Made by a program: the position numbers and the translations under genes | Part shown: piece after piece, positions 37,037-45,511 of the stretch | How the letters are laid out: each line of letters opens with the position of its first letter | Position numbering within the stretch: the first letter of the stretch is position 1 | DNA from: Novosphingobium sp. Gsoil 351 | GTDB taxonomy: Bacteria > Pseudomonadota > Alphaproteobacteria > Sphingomonadales > Sphingomonadaceae | Length of the DNA stretch: 64,000 nt | Direction: 5' to 3' | Assembly: GCF_009707465.1 (NCBI RefSeq) | Contig: NZ_CP046120.1 | Location: 3,563,501-3,627,500, forward strand | Notes under the pieces: generated by a model | The model's database searches: none | Seen by the model: the letters and a program-made list of their open reading frames with translations, nothing else | Told to the model about the DNA's origin: nothing

Positions 37037-37599
37037 GCGACCCGGCCACCGCCGCGCCCGAAACGAACCGCCCCGGCTGGGTGCTGTGGCTCCCGCTGGC
37101 GCTGTTCGTCGGCTTCTTCGTGCTGGTCATGGTCGGGCTGTTTCGCCCCGCCGACCGTGAGGTGGCGAGCGCGTTCATCGGCAAGCCGCTGCCCGCGTTT
37201 GATTTGCGCCCCGCGGTGCCCGAACGGCCCGGGCTGAAGACGGCGGAGATGGCCACGGGCAAGCCCAAGTTGCTCAACGTCTTCGCCAGTTGGTGTATCC
37301 CCTGCGCCGCCGAAGCGCCGCAACTCGCCGCCCTGGCGCAGCAGGGGGTGGAGATCGACGGGGTCGCGATCCGCGACCGCCAGGAGGACGTCCAACGCTT
37401 CCTCGGCCAATACGGCAACCCCTTCGCCCGGATCGGCGCCGACGACCTCAGCGCGGTGCAGCTCGCGATCGGCAGTTCGGGGGTGCCCGAAACTTTCGTG
37501 ATCGACGGCAAAGGCGTGATCCGCCACCAGCACATCGGCGACATTCGGGCGGAGGACATCCCGACGATCCTGGCCAAGCTGCAGGAGGCGGGGGGATGA
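37033..37599 (+). CDS. ccmG: Thiol:disulfide interchange protein CcmG/DsbE
   Basis: Membrane-tethered thioredoxin-like reductase that keeps the apocytochrome heme-site Cys reduced. One N-terminal helix; active site WCIPC with Cys88 and Cys91; GVPETFVID carries the cis-Pro region. 188 residues. ATGA overlaps on both sides tie it to ccmF and ccmH. Confidence 0.95.
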   Translation: MSDPATAAPETNRPGWVLWLPLALFVGFFVLVMVGLFRPADREVASAFIGKPLPAFDLRPAVPERPGLKTAEMATGKPKLLNVFASWCIPCAAEAPQLAALAQQGVEIDGVAIRDRQEDVQRFLGQYGNPFARIGADDLSAVQLAIGSSGVPETFVIDGKGVIRHQHIGDIRAEDIPTILAKLQEAGG

Positions 37600-38012
37600 T
37601 CAGACTTCTCGCTCTACTGCTGCTGGTCTTCTCGCTTCCCGCCACGGCCCAGGACCTCCTTCCCCCTGCGCCGTATGCTTACAAGCAGCTCGACGACCCC
37701 GCGCAGGAGGCCAAGGCGCAGGCGCTGATGGAGACGTTGCGCTGCCTCAAGTGCCAGTCGCAATCGATTGCGGATTCGGACGCGCCGATGGCCGGAGACA
37801 TGCGCAACCAGGTCCGTGAGCGGATTGCAAAGGGCGAAGAGCCCGAGGCCATCCGCCAGTGGCTGATCGAGCGCTATGGCGACTACGTCACCTACACCCC
37901 GCAAGTCCGCCCGCTGACCGCGCCGTTGTTCGCCGCGCCGGTGGTGTTCCTCCTCGTCGCCGGGCTGCTTTTGCGGCGGCGCTTTCGCAAGACCAAGGCG
38001 GTCAAGCCATGA
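37596..38012 (+). CDS. ccmH: Cytochrome c-type biogenesis protein CcmH
   Basis: A 138-residue periplasmic thiol-disulfide protein with signal peptide (cut near ATAQD), the LRCLKCQ redox motif (Cys50, Cys53), and a C-terminal membrane helix followed by basic residues. It is the short CcmH/CycL form; the TPR half is encoded separately in the next gene. Confidence 0.94.
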   Translation: MIRLLALLLLVFSLPATAQDLLPPAPYAYKQLDDPAQEAKAQALMETLRCLKCQSQSIADSDAPMAGDMRNQVRERIAKGEEPEAIRQWLIERYGDYVTYTPQVRPLTAPLFAAPVVFLLVAGLLLRRRFRKTKAVKP

Positions 38013-38695
38013 CCTGGGTGTTGATCGTGCTGTTGGCGATCGGAGTGTTCGCCGCGTTGGTGTGGCTGCTCAAGCTGCCGCGCACGGGATGGGAATGGGC
38101 CGGCGCGGCCTTGCTGCTCGGGCTGGCGGGTTATGCGCTGCAAGGCTCGCCGGGCCAGCCGGGCGCGCCCAAGCCGCCGGTCGAGACCCCCGGCACCGCC
38201 GACGCCGCGCTGATCGCGCAGCGCCAGGCGATGGGCAGCGCGTTCGGGTCGGGGCAGAGCTGGCTGGTCGTCGCCGACGGACTCAGTCGCCAAGGCCAGT
38301 ACGGCGCCGCCGCGCAAGTGCTGCGCACCGCGGTCCACCAGAATCCGAAGGATGCGGACTTGTGGGTCGCGTTGGGCAACGCGCTGGTCGGGCACGGCGA
38401 TGGCTTCATCAGTCCCGCCGCGCAATTCGCGTTCCAGCGTGCTGCGACGATCTCGCCGACACACCCCGGGCCGCCGTTCTTCATGGGGTTGGCGCTGGCG
38501 CAATCGGGGCGCCTAGCCGAAGCGCGGGTGATCTGGGCGCGTCTGCTCGAACAGGCTCCCAAGGAAGCCGGCTACCGCGCCGATCTTGAATCGCGGCTGG
38601 CCCGGCTCGACGCGATGATCGGCGAGCAGGGGGCGGCGACTCCGAATACTCCGGCCCCGTCAGCCGCAGCAAGTGGCGCGCCGCCGCAACCCTGA
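38009..38695 (+). CDS. ccmI: TPR-containing CcmI/CycH-like protein
   Basis: A 228-residue protein with two N-terminal membrane helices (residues 3-20 and about 29-45) and a periplasmic TPR region (QGQYGAAAQVLRTAV, then DLWVALGNALVGHG) that presents apocytochrome c to CcmF/CcmH. The C-terminus is Ala/Pro-rich and low in complexity. ATGA overlap with ccmH. Last gene of the ccm cluster. Confidence 0.88.
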   Translation: MTWVLIVLLAIGVFAALVWLLKLPRTGWEWAGAALLLGLAGYALQGSPGQPGAPKPPVETPGTADAALIAQRQAMGSAFGSGQSWLVVADGLSRQGQYGAAAQVLRTAVHQNPKDADLWVALGNALVGHGDGFISPAAQFAFQRAATISPTHPGPPFFMGLALAQSGRLAEARVIWARLLEQAPKEAGYRADLESRLARLDAMIGEQGAATPNTPAPSAAASGAPPQP

Positions 38696-38837
38696 TGGAC
38701 GTTGGCGGAACCGTGTGTTTGCCGTCTCGTTTCATCGAGGCGCGGTGGATCATGGCGTTGTTGCGGCCCCATCGGGCTGCTGCTAAGCGCCGCCGTCCGT
38801 TGGGCGACACTCGGGTCGCGTTGGGGTCCATGACGCA

Positions 38838-40772
38838 ATGAGCGACGCCGACACCGCCACGGAAATCACCGAACCGCCGTCGGCGACGGATCACGCCCAC
38901 GGCCATGGTCATCAGCATGGGGGTCCGCTGCTCAAGATGGCGGTGGGCGCGATCGGCGTGGTCTTCGGCGACATCGGCACCAGCCCGCTCTACGCGCTGC
39001 GCGATACCTTCGCCGGGCACCACGCGCTGCCGCTCGACCAGCTTCACGTGTTCGGGATCATCAGCCTGATGTTCTGGTCCATGATGATCATCGTGACACT
39101 GAAGTACGTCACCGTGATCATGCGCGCCGACAACAAGGGCGAGGGCGGCAGCCTGGCGCTCCTGGCGCTGATCAACAAGAACGTCGGCGGCAAGAAGTGG
39201 ACCGCCGGAATTATCCTGCTCGGGGTGTTCGCGACCGCGCTGTTCTATGGCGACAGCATGATCACCCCGGCTGTCTCGGTCCTCGGCGCGATCGAGGGCA
39301 TGGCGGTCTACGAGCCGGGGCTCAACGCCTTGGTGGTGCCGATGGTCGTCGGAATTCTGGTCTTTCTGTTCTTCATCCAGAGCCGGGGAACGGCCAAGGT
39401 CGCGACCTTCTTCGGCCCGATCATGCTCCTCTATTTCGGGATCATCTCGGTCCTTGGGGGGCTGTCGATCCTCGAGATGCCGTCGGTGATCGGCGCGCTA
39501 AATCCATGGCACGCGGTCGAAATGTTCATCGCCGACCCGTTCCGCGGGTTCCTGGCGATGGGGTCGGCAGTGCTGGCGGTGACCGGGGCGGAGGCGCTCT
39601 ATGCCGATATGGGTCATTTCGGCCGCGCCCCGATCCGGGTCTCTTGGCTGTGGTTCGTGCTCCCCGGGCTTACCCTCAACTACCTCGGCCAGGCCTCGCT
39701 GCTGATCCGCGATCCGTCGAGCCTGGAGAGTCCCTTCTATTTCCTGGCGCCCGACTGGTTCCAGTATCCGCTGCTGATCGTCGCCAGCCTGGCCGCGGTG
39801 ATCGCCAGCCAGGCTGTGATCTCGGGCGCGTTTTCTGTCACCCAGCAGGCGATCCAGCTCGGCTTCATTCCCCGCATGACGATCAAACACACCAGCGAGA
39901 CCGCCGCCGGACAGATCTACATTCCGGTGATCAACTGGGCGCTGATGATCGCGGTGATCCTGCTGGTGCTGGTGTTCCAGCGCTCCTCCAACCTGACCGC
40001 GGCCTATGGCATCGCCGTGACCGGGGCGATGATGATCGACAACTTCCTGCTGGCGGTGGTGCTGTGGCAGATGTGGAAGTGGAAGCCGATCCTGGCGGTG
40101 CCGCTGCTGGTCTTGTTCTTCGTGATCGATCTTGGCTACCTCTCGGCCAATCTCACCAAGATCCCCGATGGCGGCTGGGTGCCCCTGCTGATGGGAATGG
40201 CGATCTTCACCCTGCTGACGACCTGGGCGCGCGGCCGGACGCTGATGCGGCAGAACATGGCCGAGGGTGCGATTCCCTTCGAGGTGTTCACCAAAAGCGC
40301 GCACAACAGCGCCGCGCGGGTGCCCGGTACCGCGATCTTCATGGCTTCGACCTCGTCGGGGGTGCCTTCCGCACTGCTTCACAACATCAAGCACAACAAG
40401 GTGCTCCACGAACGCGTGGTGGTGTTGACGGTGGCGATCCAGGACGTGCCCTATGTCGACGATGCCGAGCGGTTCGCGATCAAGGACCTGGGCCAGGGCT
40501 TCTATCGCATCACCCTGCGCTTCGGCTTTCTCGAGGAGACCGACGTACCGTTCGCACTGAGCAAGGTGTCGATGTGCGGCGCCCCGTTCGAGATGATGAA
40601 GACCAGCTTCTTCCTCAGCCGCCAGACGCTGATCGCCTCGGCCAAGCCGGGGATGGCGATCTGGCGCGAGAAGCTGTTCTCGTGGATGCTGCGCAATGCC
40701 GCCAGCGCGATGGAGTTCTTCCGCCTGCCCACCAACCGCGTGGTCGAACTCGGCAGCCAGATCGAAATCTGA
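38838..40772 (+). CDS. kup: Potassium transporter Kup
   Basis: Proton-coupled low-affinity K+ uptake system of 644 residues, with about 12 membrane helices and a cytoplasmic C-terminal domain. [15 protein letters not shown] at the first helix and [14 protein letters not shown] are family signatures. The N-terminus before the first helix is His-rich ([12 protein letters not shown]), an unusual but harmless-looking addition. The 142 bases upstream hold no gene. Confidence 0.95.
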   Translation: MSDADTATEITEPPSATDHAHGHGHQHGGPLLKMAVGAIGVVFGDIGTSPLYALRDTFAGHHALPLDQLHVFGIISLMFWSMMIIVTLKYVTVIMRADNKGEGGSLALLALINKNVGGKKWTAGIILLGVFATALFYGDSMITPAVSVLGAIEGMAVYEPGLNALVVPMVVGILVFLFFIQSRGTAKVATFFGPIMLLYFGIISVLGGLSILEMPSVIGALNPWHAVEMFIADPFRGFLAMGSAVLAVTGAEALYADMGHFGRAPIRVSWLWFVLPGLTLNYLGQASLLIRDPSSLESPFYFLAPDWFQYPLLIVASLAAVIASQAVISGAFSVTQQAIQLGFIPRMTIKHTSETAAGQIYIPVINWALMIAVILLVLVFQRSSNLTAAYGIAVTGAMMIDNFLLAVVLWQMWKWKPILAVPLLVLFFVIDLGYLSANLTKIPDGGWVPLLMGMAIFTLLTTWARGRTLMRQNMAEGAIPFEVFTKSAHNSAARVPGTAIFMASTSSGVPSALLHNIKHNKVLHERVVVLTVAIQDVPYVDDAERFAIKDLGQGFYRITLRFGFLEETDVPFALSKVSMCGAPFEMMKTSFFLSRQTLIASAKPGMAIWREKLFSWMLRNAASAMEFFRLPTNRVVELGSQIEI

Positions 40773-40800
40773 TCCCTTTCAAGCAAGTCACGGAGCAAGC

Positions 40801-41001
40801 ATGTCCAAGACGATTTCCCTCAAGCTGACCGAGGAAGAGGTCGAGATGCTGATCGACGCGCTCGAGGTCGACCAGGAAGGCTATGTCGAAGCCGCCAAGG
40901 AAGCCCGCGGCAACAACAACCGCGAGGACGTGGCGACGTTCACCGAGGCGGGCGAACGGATCGCCGCGCTAATGGCCAAGCTGCGGCCGCTGGTGGAGTA
41001 G
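40801..41001 (+). CDS. Small acidic hypothetical protein
   Basis: A 66-residue protein rich in Glu, predicted helical: LKLTEEEVEMLIDALEVDQEGYVEAA is amphipathic (only part quoted: LTEEEVEMLIDALEV). No signal or membrane part. It follows kup by 28 bases with a ribosome site GGAG at 40792. I do not recognise a characterised family. Good codon use and its own site make it a likely real gene. Confidence 0.75.
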   Translation: MSKTISLKLTEEEVEMLIDALEVDQEGYVEAAKEARGNNNREDVATFTEAGERIAALMAKLRPLVE

Positions 41002-41036
41002 TTCCAGCAGGTTGGATAGCGCCCAATCCTTGCTTG

Positions 41037-41130
41037 TACCGAGCTTGTCGAAGCACCGTCCTTCCCATTGCGCACCAGGCGCTGACGCCTGAAGAAAAGC
41101 GGTCCTTCGACTGGTTCCAGGACGAAGCTG
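41037..41130. repeat. Degenerate palindromic repeat, GCTTGTCGAAG type
   Basis: ACCGAGCTTGTCGAAGCACCGTCCTT at the left is only quoted in part (GAGCTTGTCGAAG); the right side has CGGTCCTTCGACTGG and CAGGACGAAG. Arms match poorly, as in an old copy. Fills part of the gap between the small protein gene and the terminator. Confidence 0.5.
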
Positions 41131-41152
41131 ATTTTGGACGAATGTGGCGTAC

Positions 41153-41191
41153 AAAAAAGGGCGCGGGGCCGAAGCCGCCGCGCCCTTTTTG
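41153..41191. terminator. Bidirectional intrinsic terminator
   Basis: AAAAAAGGGCGCGG faces CCGCGCCCTTTTT with a short spacer, so both strands end in a T-run after the hairpin. It serves the kup side and the convergent PuuD-like gene. Confidence 0.88.
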
Positions 41192-41209
41192 GTTCGAGTG
41201 GTCCTGCCC

Positions 41210-41803
41210 TCAGACGTAGAGGTTTGCGCTGACCATGCAGTAGAGCATCGGCAGCGACAGCAGCAGATTGGTGCGGCTGGCGGCAAGCGCGCGCGGCGCG
41301 AGCTTTGCCTTTTCCTCGGCGGTCGCTTCCGCGATGCCCAAGATCTTCTTCTGCGCGGGCCAGATGATGAACCACACGTTGAACGCCATAATCAGGCCAA
41401 GCCACATGCCGAGGCCGATCATGTTGACCTTGTCCGCGCCAGCCCCCTGGAAGGTCAACGCTTGGGCACCGTAGCCATGGTGGAAAGCCATCGCGAGACC
41501 GATCAGAACGGTGATCGCGGCGGACCAGCGGAAGAAAAAGAACACCCGGGGTGCGATGTGCCCGGTGACGCCAGCCTTCAGCTCGGCGGGAATCTGGGGC
41601 ATGGTCGGTACTTGCACGAAGTTGAGATAATAGAGCAAGCCGATCCACAGCACTCCGAAAAAGGTATGGAGCCAGTGCATCGTGTAGCCGGCGATCGCCC
41701 CGGCGTCGGGTCCGGTCGCATTCGCGAACGCCATGATTACCACGATCGCCAGGACCAGCCCGGTGACCAGAACCAGATGCAGATTGCCGAAAAACTTGGC
41801 CAT
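41210..41803 (-). CDS. PuuD-like urate hydroxylase membrane domain protein
   Basis: A 197-residue protein with five or so membrane helices that matches the N-terminal domain of PuuD-type urate hydroxylases (HWLHTFFGVLWIGLLYY, then VPTMPQIPAELKAGV). His residues in the first helices may bind heme. Full-length PuuD has a C-terminal cytochrome c domain; here the protein ends at ANLYV with no CxxCH. No purine catabolism genes are near, so a role in urate oxidation is doubtful. Confidence 0.75.
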   Translation of the reverse strand: MAKFFGNLHLVLVTGLVLAIVVIMAFANATGPDAGAIAGYTMHWLHTFFGVLWIGLLYYLNFVQVPTMPQIPAELKAGVTGHIAPRVFFFFRWSAAITVLIGLAMAFHHGYGAQALTFQGAGADKVNMIGLGMWLGLIMAFNVWFIIWPAQKKILGIAEATAEEKAKLAPRALAASRTNLLLSLPMLYCMVSANLYV

Positions 41804-41861
41804 TGGAATTCCCCCTTGCTAACCCTTTGGATCGCCTAATGTCACAGGTTGCGCGAGGTCT

Positions 41862-42581
41862 TCAACCCTGCGGCGGCGTTGTTTCCACTTCGACGGCGTC
41901 ATCTGCGCCCAGTCCGTGGCGCATAAGCATTGGAATCTGGGCGAAGGTGAACAGGAACGACGCGACGCTCACCCCCCACAACTTGGCCTGGAGCCAGCCG
42001 TCGAAGCTCAATGTCCGGCGCAACACCTCGTTGGCGATGGCCAGGACGACGAACCACACCGCCCAGTTGCGCGACAGTTTGCGCCAGCCGAGATCGGTCA
42101 GCCCCTCGAACGCCGACTGGAGCAGGTACTTGAGCATCGCCTTGCCGCGCAGCAACCCTCCGAACAGCGCGGCGGCGAAGGCGAGGTAGATGATCGTCGG
42201 CTTGACCTGAATCCAGAACGGATCGTTGAGCCATACGGTCAGCGATCCGAAACCGATGATCAGCACCGACGACAGCCACAGCATCGGCGAGACCTTGCCC
42301 AACCGCAGCTTCGACACGACGAGCGCAATGATAGTCGCGACCATGAACGCGACGGTGCTTTTGGTCACCGCGATCACTTCGCCTACTCCGGATGAGTCGT
42401 CGACCGGCTTGAAATGGCGATAGGCGAGGAAGAACACGAGCAACGGACCGTAATCGACCACCAGGTTGAGCCACGACGATTTGCGCGGCGGCTTTGGCAC
42501 CGGCGGTGGTCCTTCGATCCGCTCCAAGGCCAGCCGCACGGTGCGCTGCTCGACGGTCTCCACGGGCCGGCCGTCCGTCAT
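41862..42581 (-). CDS. ispZ: Septation protein A / intracellular septation YciB family
   Basis: Inner-membrane protein of the IspZ/YciB family, 239 residues, with a 35-residue Pro-rich N-terminal tail before the first helix. Family regions are VDYGPLLVFFLAY, KPTIIYLAFAAALFGG and the NEVLRRT/W segment. The gene overlaps ftsY by 4 bases. Relatives affect cell-envelope integrity and division; precise role is unclear. Confidence 0.9.
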   Translation of the reverse strand: MTDGRPVETVEQRTVRLALERIEGPPPVPKPPRKSSWLNLVVDYGPLLVFFLAYRHFKPVDDSSGVGEVIAVTKSTVAFMVATIIALVVSKLRLGKVSPMLWLSSVLIIGFGSLTVWLNDPFWIQVKPTIIYLAFAAALFGGLLRGKAMLKYLLQSAFEGLTDLGWRKLSRNWAVWFVVLAIANEVLRRTLSFDGWLQAKLWGVSVASFLFTFAQIPMLMRHGLGADDAVEVETTPPQG

Positions 42582-43504
42582 CGACCGACCCCGGCGATGA
42601 CTTTCGCCAGCAGATCGGGATCGAATGGGCGCAAGTCGTCGATCCGCTCGCCAACTCCGATCGCGTGGATCGGCAGCCCGTATTGCTCGGCCGCGGCGAC
42701 GAGGACGCCGCCCCGCGCGGTGCCGTCAAGCTTGGTCATGATCAGTCCGGTCACCCCGGCGACCTCCTTGAAGATTTCGATCTGTTGCAAGGCGTTCTGG
42801 CCGTTGGTGGCATCGAGCACCAGCACGACGTCGTGCGGCGCTTCCGGGTTCAGCCTCCCCAGAACGCGGCGGATCTTGGCCAGTTCCTCCATCAGTTCGC
42901 GCTTGTTCTGAAGGCGCCCAGCAGTGTCGACGACCAGCGCGTCGATCCCGGTGGCGGTCGCCTCGCGCAACGCGTCGAACACGATGCTCGCGGGATCCCC
43001 GCCCTCGGCGCCCGCAATGATGGGCACTTCCAGCCGCTCTGCCCAGACCCGCAACTGGCCGATCGCGGCGGCGCGGAAGGTGTCGCCGGCCGCCAGCATC
43101 ACCCCGTAGTCCTGCTCCTGGAACAAGTGCGCGAGCTTGGCGATGGTCGTGGTTTTGCCGCTGCCGTTGACCCCGATCACCAGGATCACCTGCGGGCGGG
43201 GGAAGGCAACGATTTCTAGCGGCTTGGCCACTGGGCGCAGGATCGCGGCGATCTCGTCGGCGACGGCCTGCTTGATCGCCTCGTCGGTCAGCCCGCGATC
43301 AAAGCGCTCGTTCGCCAGCTTGTCGCGGATGCGTGCCGCGGCGCGCGGGCCCAGATCGGAAAGGATCAGTGCATCCTCAATCGCGTCGAGCTGGGCGTCG
43401 TCCAGCCTGGCCTTGGTGACGATGCCCGAAAGGTTCTCGGTCAGCCGCTCGGATGTCTTGCGAAAGCCGCCGAAAAGGCGGTCGGTCCAGCTCTCGCCGC
43501 TCAT
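42578..43504 (-). CDS. ftsY: Signal recognition particle receptor FtsY
   Basis: GTPase that docks SRP-ribosome complexes at the membrane. NG domain only: G1 GVNGSGKTTTIAKL, then DTFRAAA, DTAGRL and TKLDGTARGG. It lacks the long acidic A domain of E. coli FtsY, as usual in alphaproteobacteria. 308 residues. Overlaps mtaB and ispZ by ATGA. Works with Ffh (47.4 kb) and the SRP RNA (3.6 kb). Confidence 0.96.
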   Translation of the reverse strand: MSGESWTDRLFGGFRKTSERLTENLSGIVTKARLDDAQLDAIEDALILSDLGPRAAARIRDKLANERFDRGLTDEAIKQAVADEIAAILRPVAKPLEIVAFPRPQVILVIGVNGSGKTTTIAKLAHLFQEQDYGVMLAAGDTFRAAAIGQLRVWAERLEVPIIAGAEGGDPASIVFDALREATATGIDALVVDTAGRLQNKRELMEELAKIRRVLGRLNPEAPHDVVLVLDATNGQNALQQIEIFKEVAGVTGLIMTKLDGTARGGVLVAAAEQYGLPIHAIGVGERIDDLRPFDPDLLAKVIAGVGR

Positions 43505-44655
43505 GCTGCTTCACCCAGCAGCAGACCATCGCCGACCGATGTGGCCCTCAGCATGGCAACGGTTCCAGGAGGAATAGCCTCGGGCAGCCGGTAACGGGCA
43601 AAATCGGGGGCGTGGCCAGTGCCGTCCTGCTCGGCAAGCACCGCCTCGACGGTGCCGACCTTGCCGGCCAGCCAGCGCTCGCGCCGCGTCGCCACCGCGG
43701 CGCGCAGTCCGGCCGCGCGCTCGCGCACCACGACCGGATCGACTTGCGGCATCCGCGCCGCCGGGGTCCCGGGGCGGGGTGAATAAGGGAAGACATGGCC
43801 ATGGACGATGGCGCATTGTTCGATCAGTGAAAGATTGCTGGCGTGCGCCGTAGCGCTCTCGGTCGGGAACCCGGCGATGATGTCGGCACCGATTGCGATC
43901 TCGGGGCGGGCCGTCTTGAGCCGCTCGACGAGTCGAACCGCGTCGCTACGTGCGTGGCGGCGCTTCATCCGCTTGAGGATCAGGTCGTCGCCCGATTGCA
44001 GCGAGAGGTGGACGTGCGGCATGACCCGCGGCTCGCCCACGATGAGCTCGAACAGCAGCGGATCGATCTCCACCCCGTCGAGCGAGGACAGCCGCAGGCG
44101 GGGCAGGGCCGGCACCCTGGCAAGGATCTTGGCGACGAGCGTGCCGAGGTTGGGGGCGGCGTAGCTGGTCAAATCCACCCCGGTGAGTACGACTTCGCCG
44201 ACGCCGGTTTCAGCCAGCACCGCGATCTCATCCACCACCGCAGCGATCGGTCGCGAGCGGCTGGGGCCGCGGCCCTGGGGGATTATGCAGAATGTGCAGG
44301 CGTGGTCGCACCCGTTCTGGACCGGCACGAACGCGCGCGTGTGCACCCGGTCGGCGCTAGCAGGAAGCGCGCTCTCCGGCTTGGCGGAATTGGGCAGCAC
44401 TTCGTCCGCCAGCGCTGCAAATCCTTTGGGATCGATCGTTGCCGCGCAGCCGGTAGCGATCACGCGCAGCCCCTGTCCTCGCGCGTGCCGCACCGCGCGG
44501 CGGCTCTGACGCACGGCTTGCGCGGTGACGGCGCAGGTATTGACCACGACCGTGCCACGCCGTTCACGCAACGCGACGGCCAGTCGTGCGCTTTCGGCGT
44601 GGTTGAGGCGGCAGCCTAGCGTGACCACCTGCACCGAGCTCGCCTGGTCGGCCAT
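43501..44655 (-). CDS. mtaB: tRNA threonylcarbamoyladenosine methylthiotransferase MtaB
   Basis: Radical-SAM enzyme that adds methylthio to t6A37 of tRNA. The N-terminal domain has Cys15 (LGCRLN), Cys41 and Cys70 for the auxiliary cluster; Cys116, Cys120 and Cys123 (CDHACTFC) bind the SAM cluster. VHLSLQSGDD is typical. The short LGCRLN N-terminus points to MtaB rather than MiaB. 384 residues. Its ATG shares one base with the dapF stop. Confidence 0.93.
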   Translation of the reverse strand: MADQASSVQVVTLGCRLNHAESARLAVALRERRGTVVVNTCAVTAQAVRQSRRAVRHARGQGLRVIATGCAATIDPKGFAALADEVLPNSAKPESALPASADRVHTRAFVPVQNGCDHACTFCIIPQGRGPSRSRPIAAVVDEIAVLAETGVGEVVLTGVDLTSYAAPNLGTLVAKILARVPALPRLRLSSLDGVEIDPLLFELIVGEPRVMPHVHLSLQSGDDLILKRMKRRHARSDAVRLVERLKTARPEIAIGADIIAGFPTESATAHASNLSLIEQCAIVHGHVFPYSPRPGTPAARMPQVDPVVVRERAAGLRAAVATRRERWLAGKVGTVEAVLAEQDGTGHAPDFARYRLPEAIPPGTVAMLRATSVGDGLLLGEAA

Positions 44656-45458
44656 CAGGTATAGTCCGCCAGATCGAAACTCCCCCGGAAACTCTCGCTC
44701 GCCGCCCCGCTCATCCGCACCGCCCCGGCCATCGGCCAGGCGATATGCAGCGTGCCTCCGGGAAGCGTGACCGCTACGTCGCGCGAGGTCAGCCCGCGGC
44801 GGATCGCGGCGACGGCGCTGGCGCATGCGCCGGTGCCACAGGCGCGGGTCAACCCGACACCACGCTCCCACACCCGCAGCCTCAGTCCGCCGTCGTGAAC
44901 GGTGGCGACGTTGACGTTGATCCGCTCTGGAAACAGCGGATCGTGTTCGATTTGCGGGCCGAGCCGCTCGAGATCGACTGCGTCGCAATCGGGTACGAAG
45001 AACACCACATGCGGGTTGCCGACGTTGACCGCGACCGGGCTTTCCAGGTCTTCCCAACCCACCGGAAGGGCCAGAGTATCCATCGCGTAGGCCAGCGGGA
45101 TGTCTTGCCATTCGAAGCGCGGCTTGCCCATGTCGACCGCCGCGCCGCCAGGCTCGGGCTCGCCAGTGATGACCCCGCCCAAGGTTTCGATCCGCGCTGC
45201 ATGGCCCAGCAGCATCGTCACCGCGCGGCTGGCGTTGCCGCAACTTTCCACCTCGCCGCCATCGGCGTTGAAGATCCGCATGCCGAGGTCGGCAGCGGTC
45301 GAAGGGACGAGAACGATGAGCTGGTCGCAGCCGATCCCGGTTTTGCGATCGGCGAGCGCGTGGGCCAGGCCGTTGGTCATCGCCAGCGGGGTCGTGCGCG
45401 CATCGAGCACGACGAAATCGTTGCCAAGGCCATGCATCTTGGTGAATTCGACGCGCAT
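44655..45458 (-). CDS. dapF: Diaminopimelate epimerase
   Basis: Converts LL- to meso-diaminopimelate for lysine and peptidoglycan. Catalytic Cys73 (ESCGNAS) and Cys207 (RACGTGACAS) are both present; FTKMHGLGNDFVV is the family start. 267 residues. First gene of the dapF-mtaB-ftsY-ispZ run, an order common in sphingomonads. Confidence 0.96.
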   Translation of the reverse strand: MRVEFTKMHGLGNDFVVLDARTTPLAMTNGLAHALADRKTGIGCDQLIVLVPSTAADLGMRIFNADGGEVESCGNASRAVTMLLGHAARIETLGGVITGEPEPGGAAVDMGKPRFEWQDIPLAYAMDTLALPVGWEDLESPVAVNVGNPHVVFFVPDCDAVDLERLGPQIEHDPLFPERINVNVATVHDGGLRLRVWERGVGLTRACGTGACASAVAAIRRGLTSRDVAVTLPGGTLHIAWPMAGAVRMSGAASESFRGSFDLADYT

Positions 45459-45511
45459 CGCGCGCCAGTTAGGCGCTGGCTGGGCTTACGTCCAGCCGAG
45501 CGGCTGCAGGA

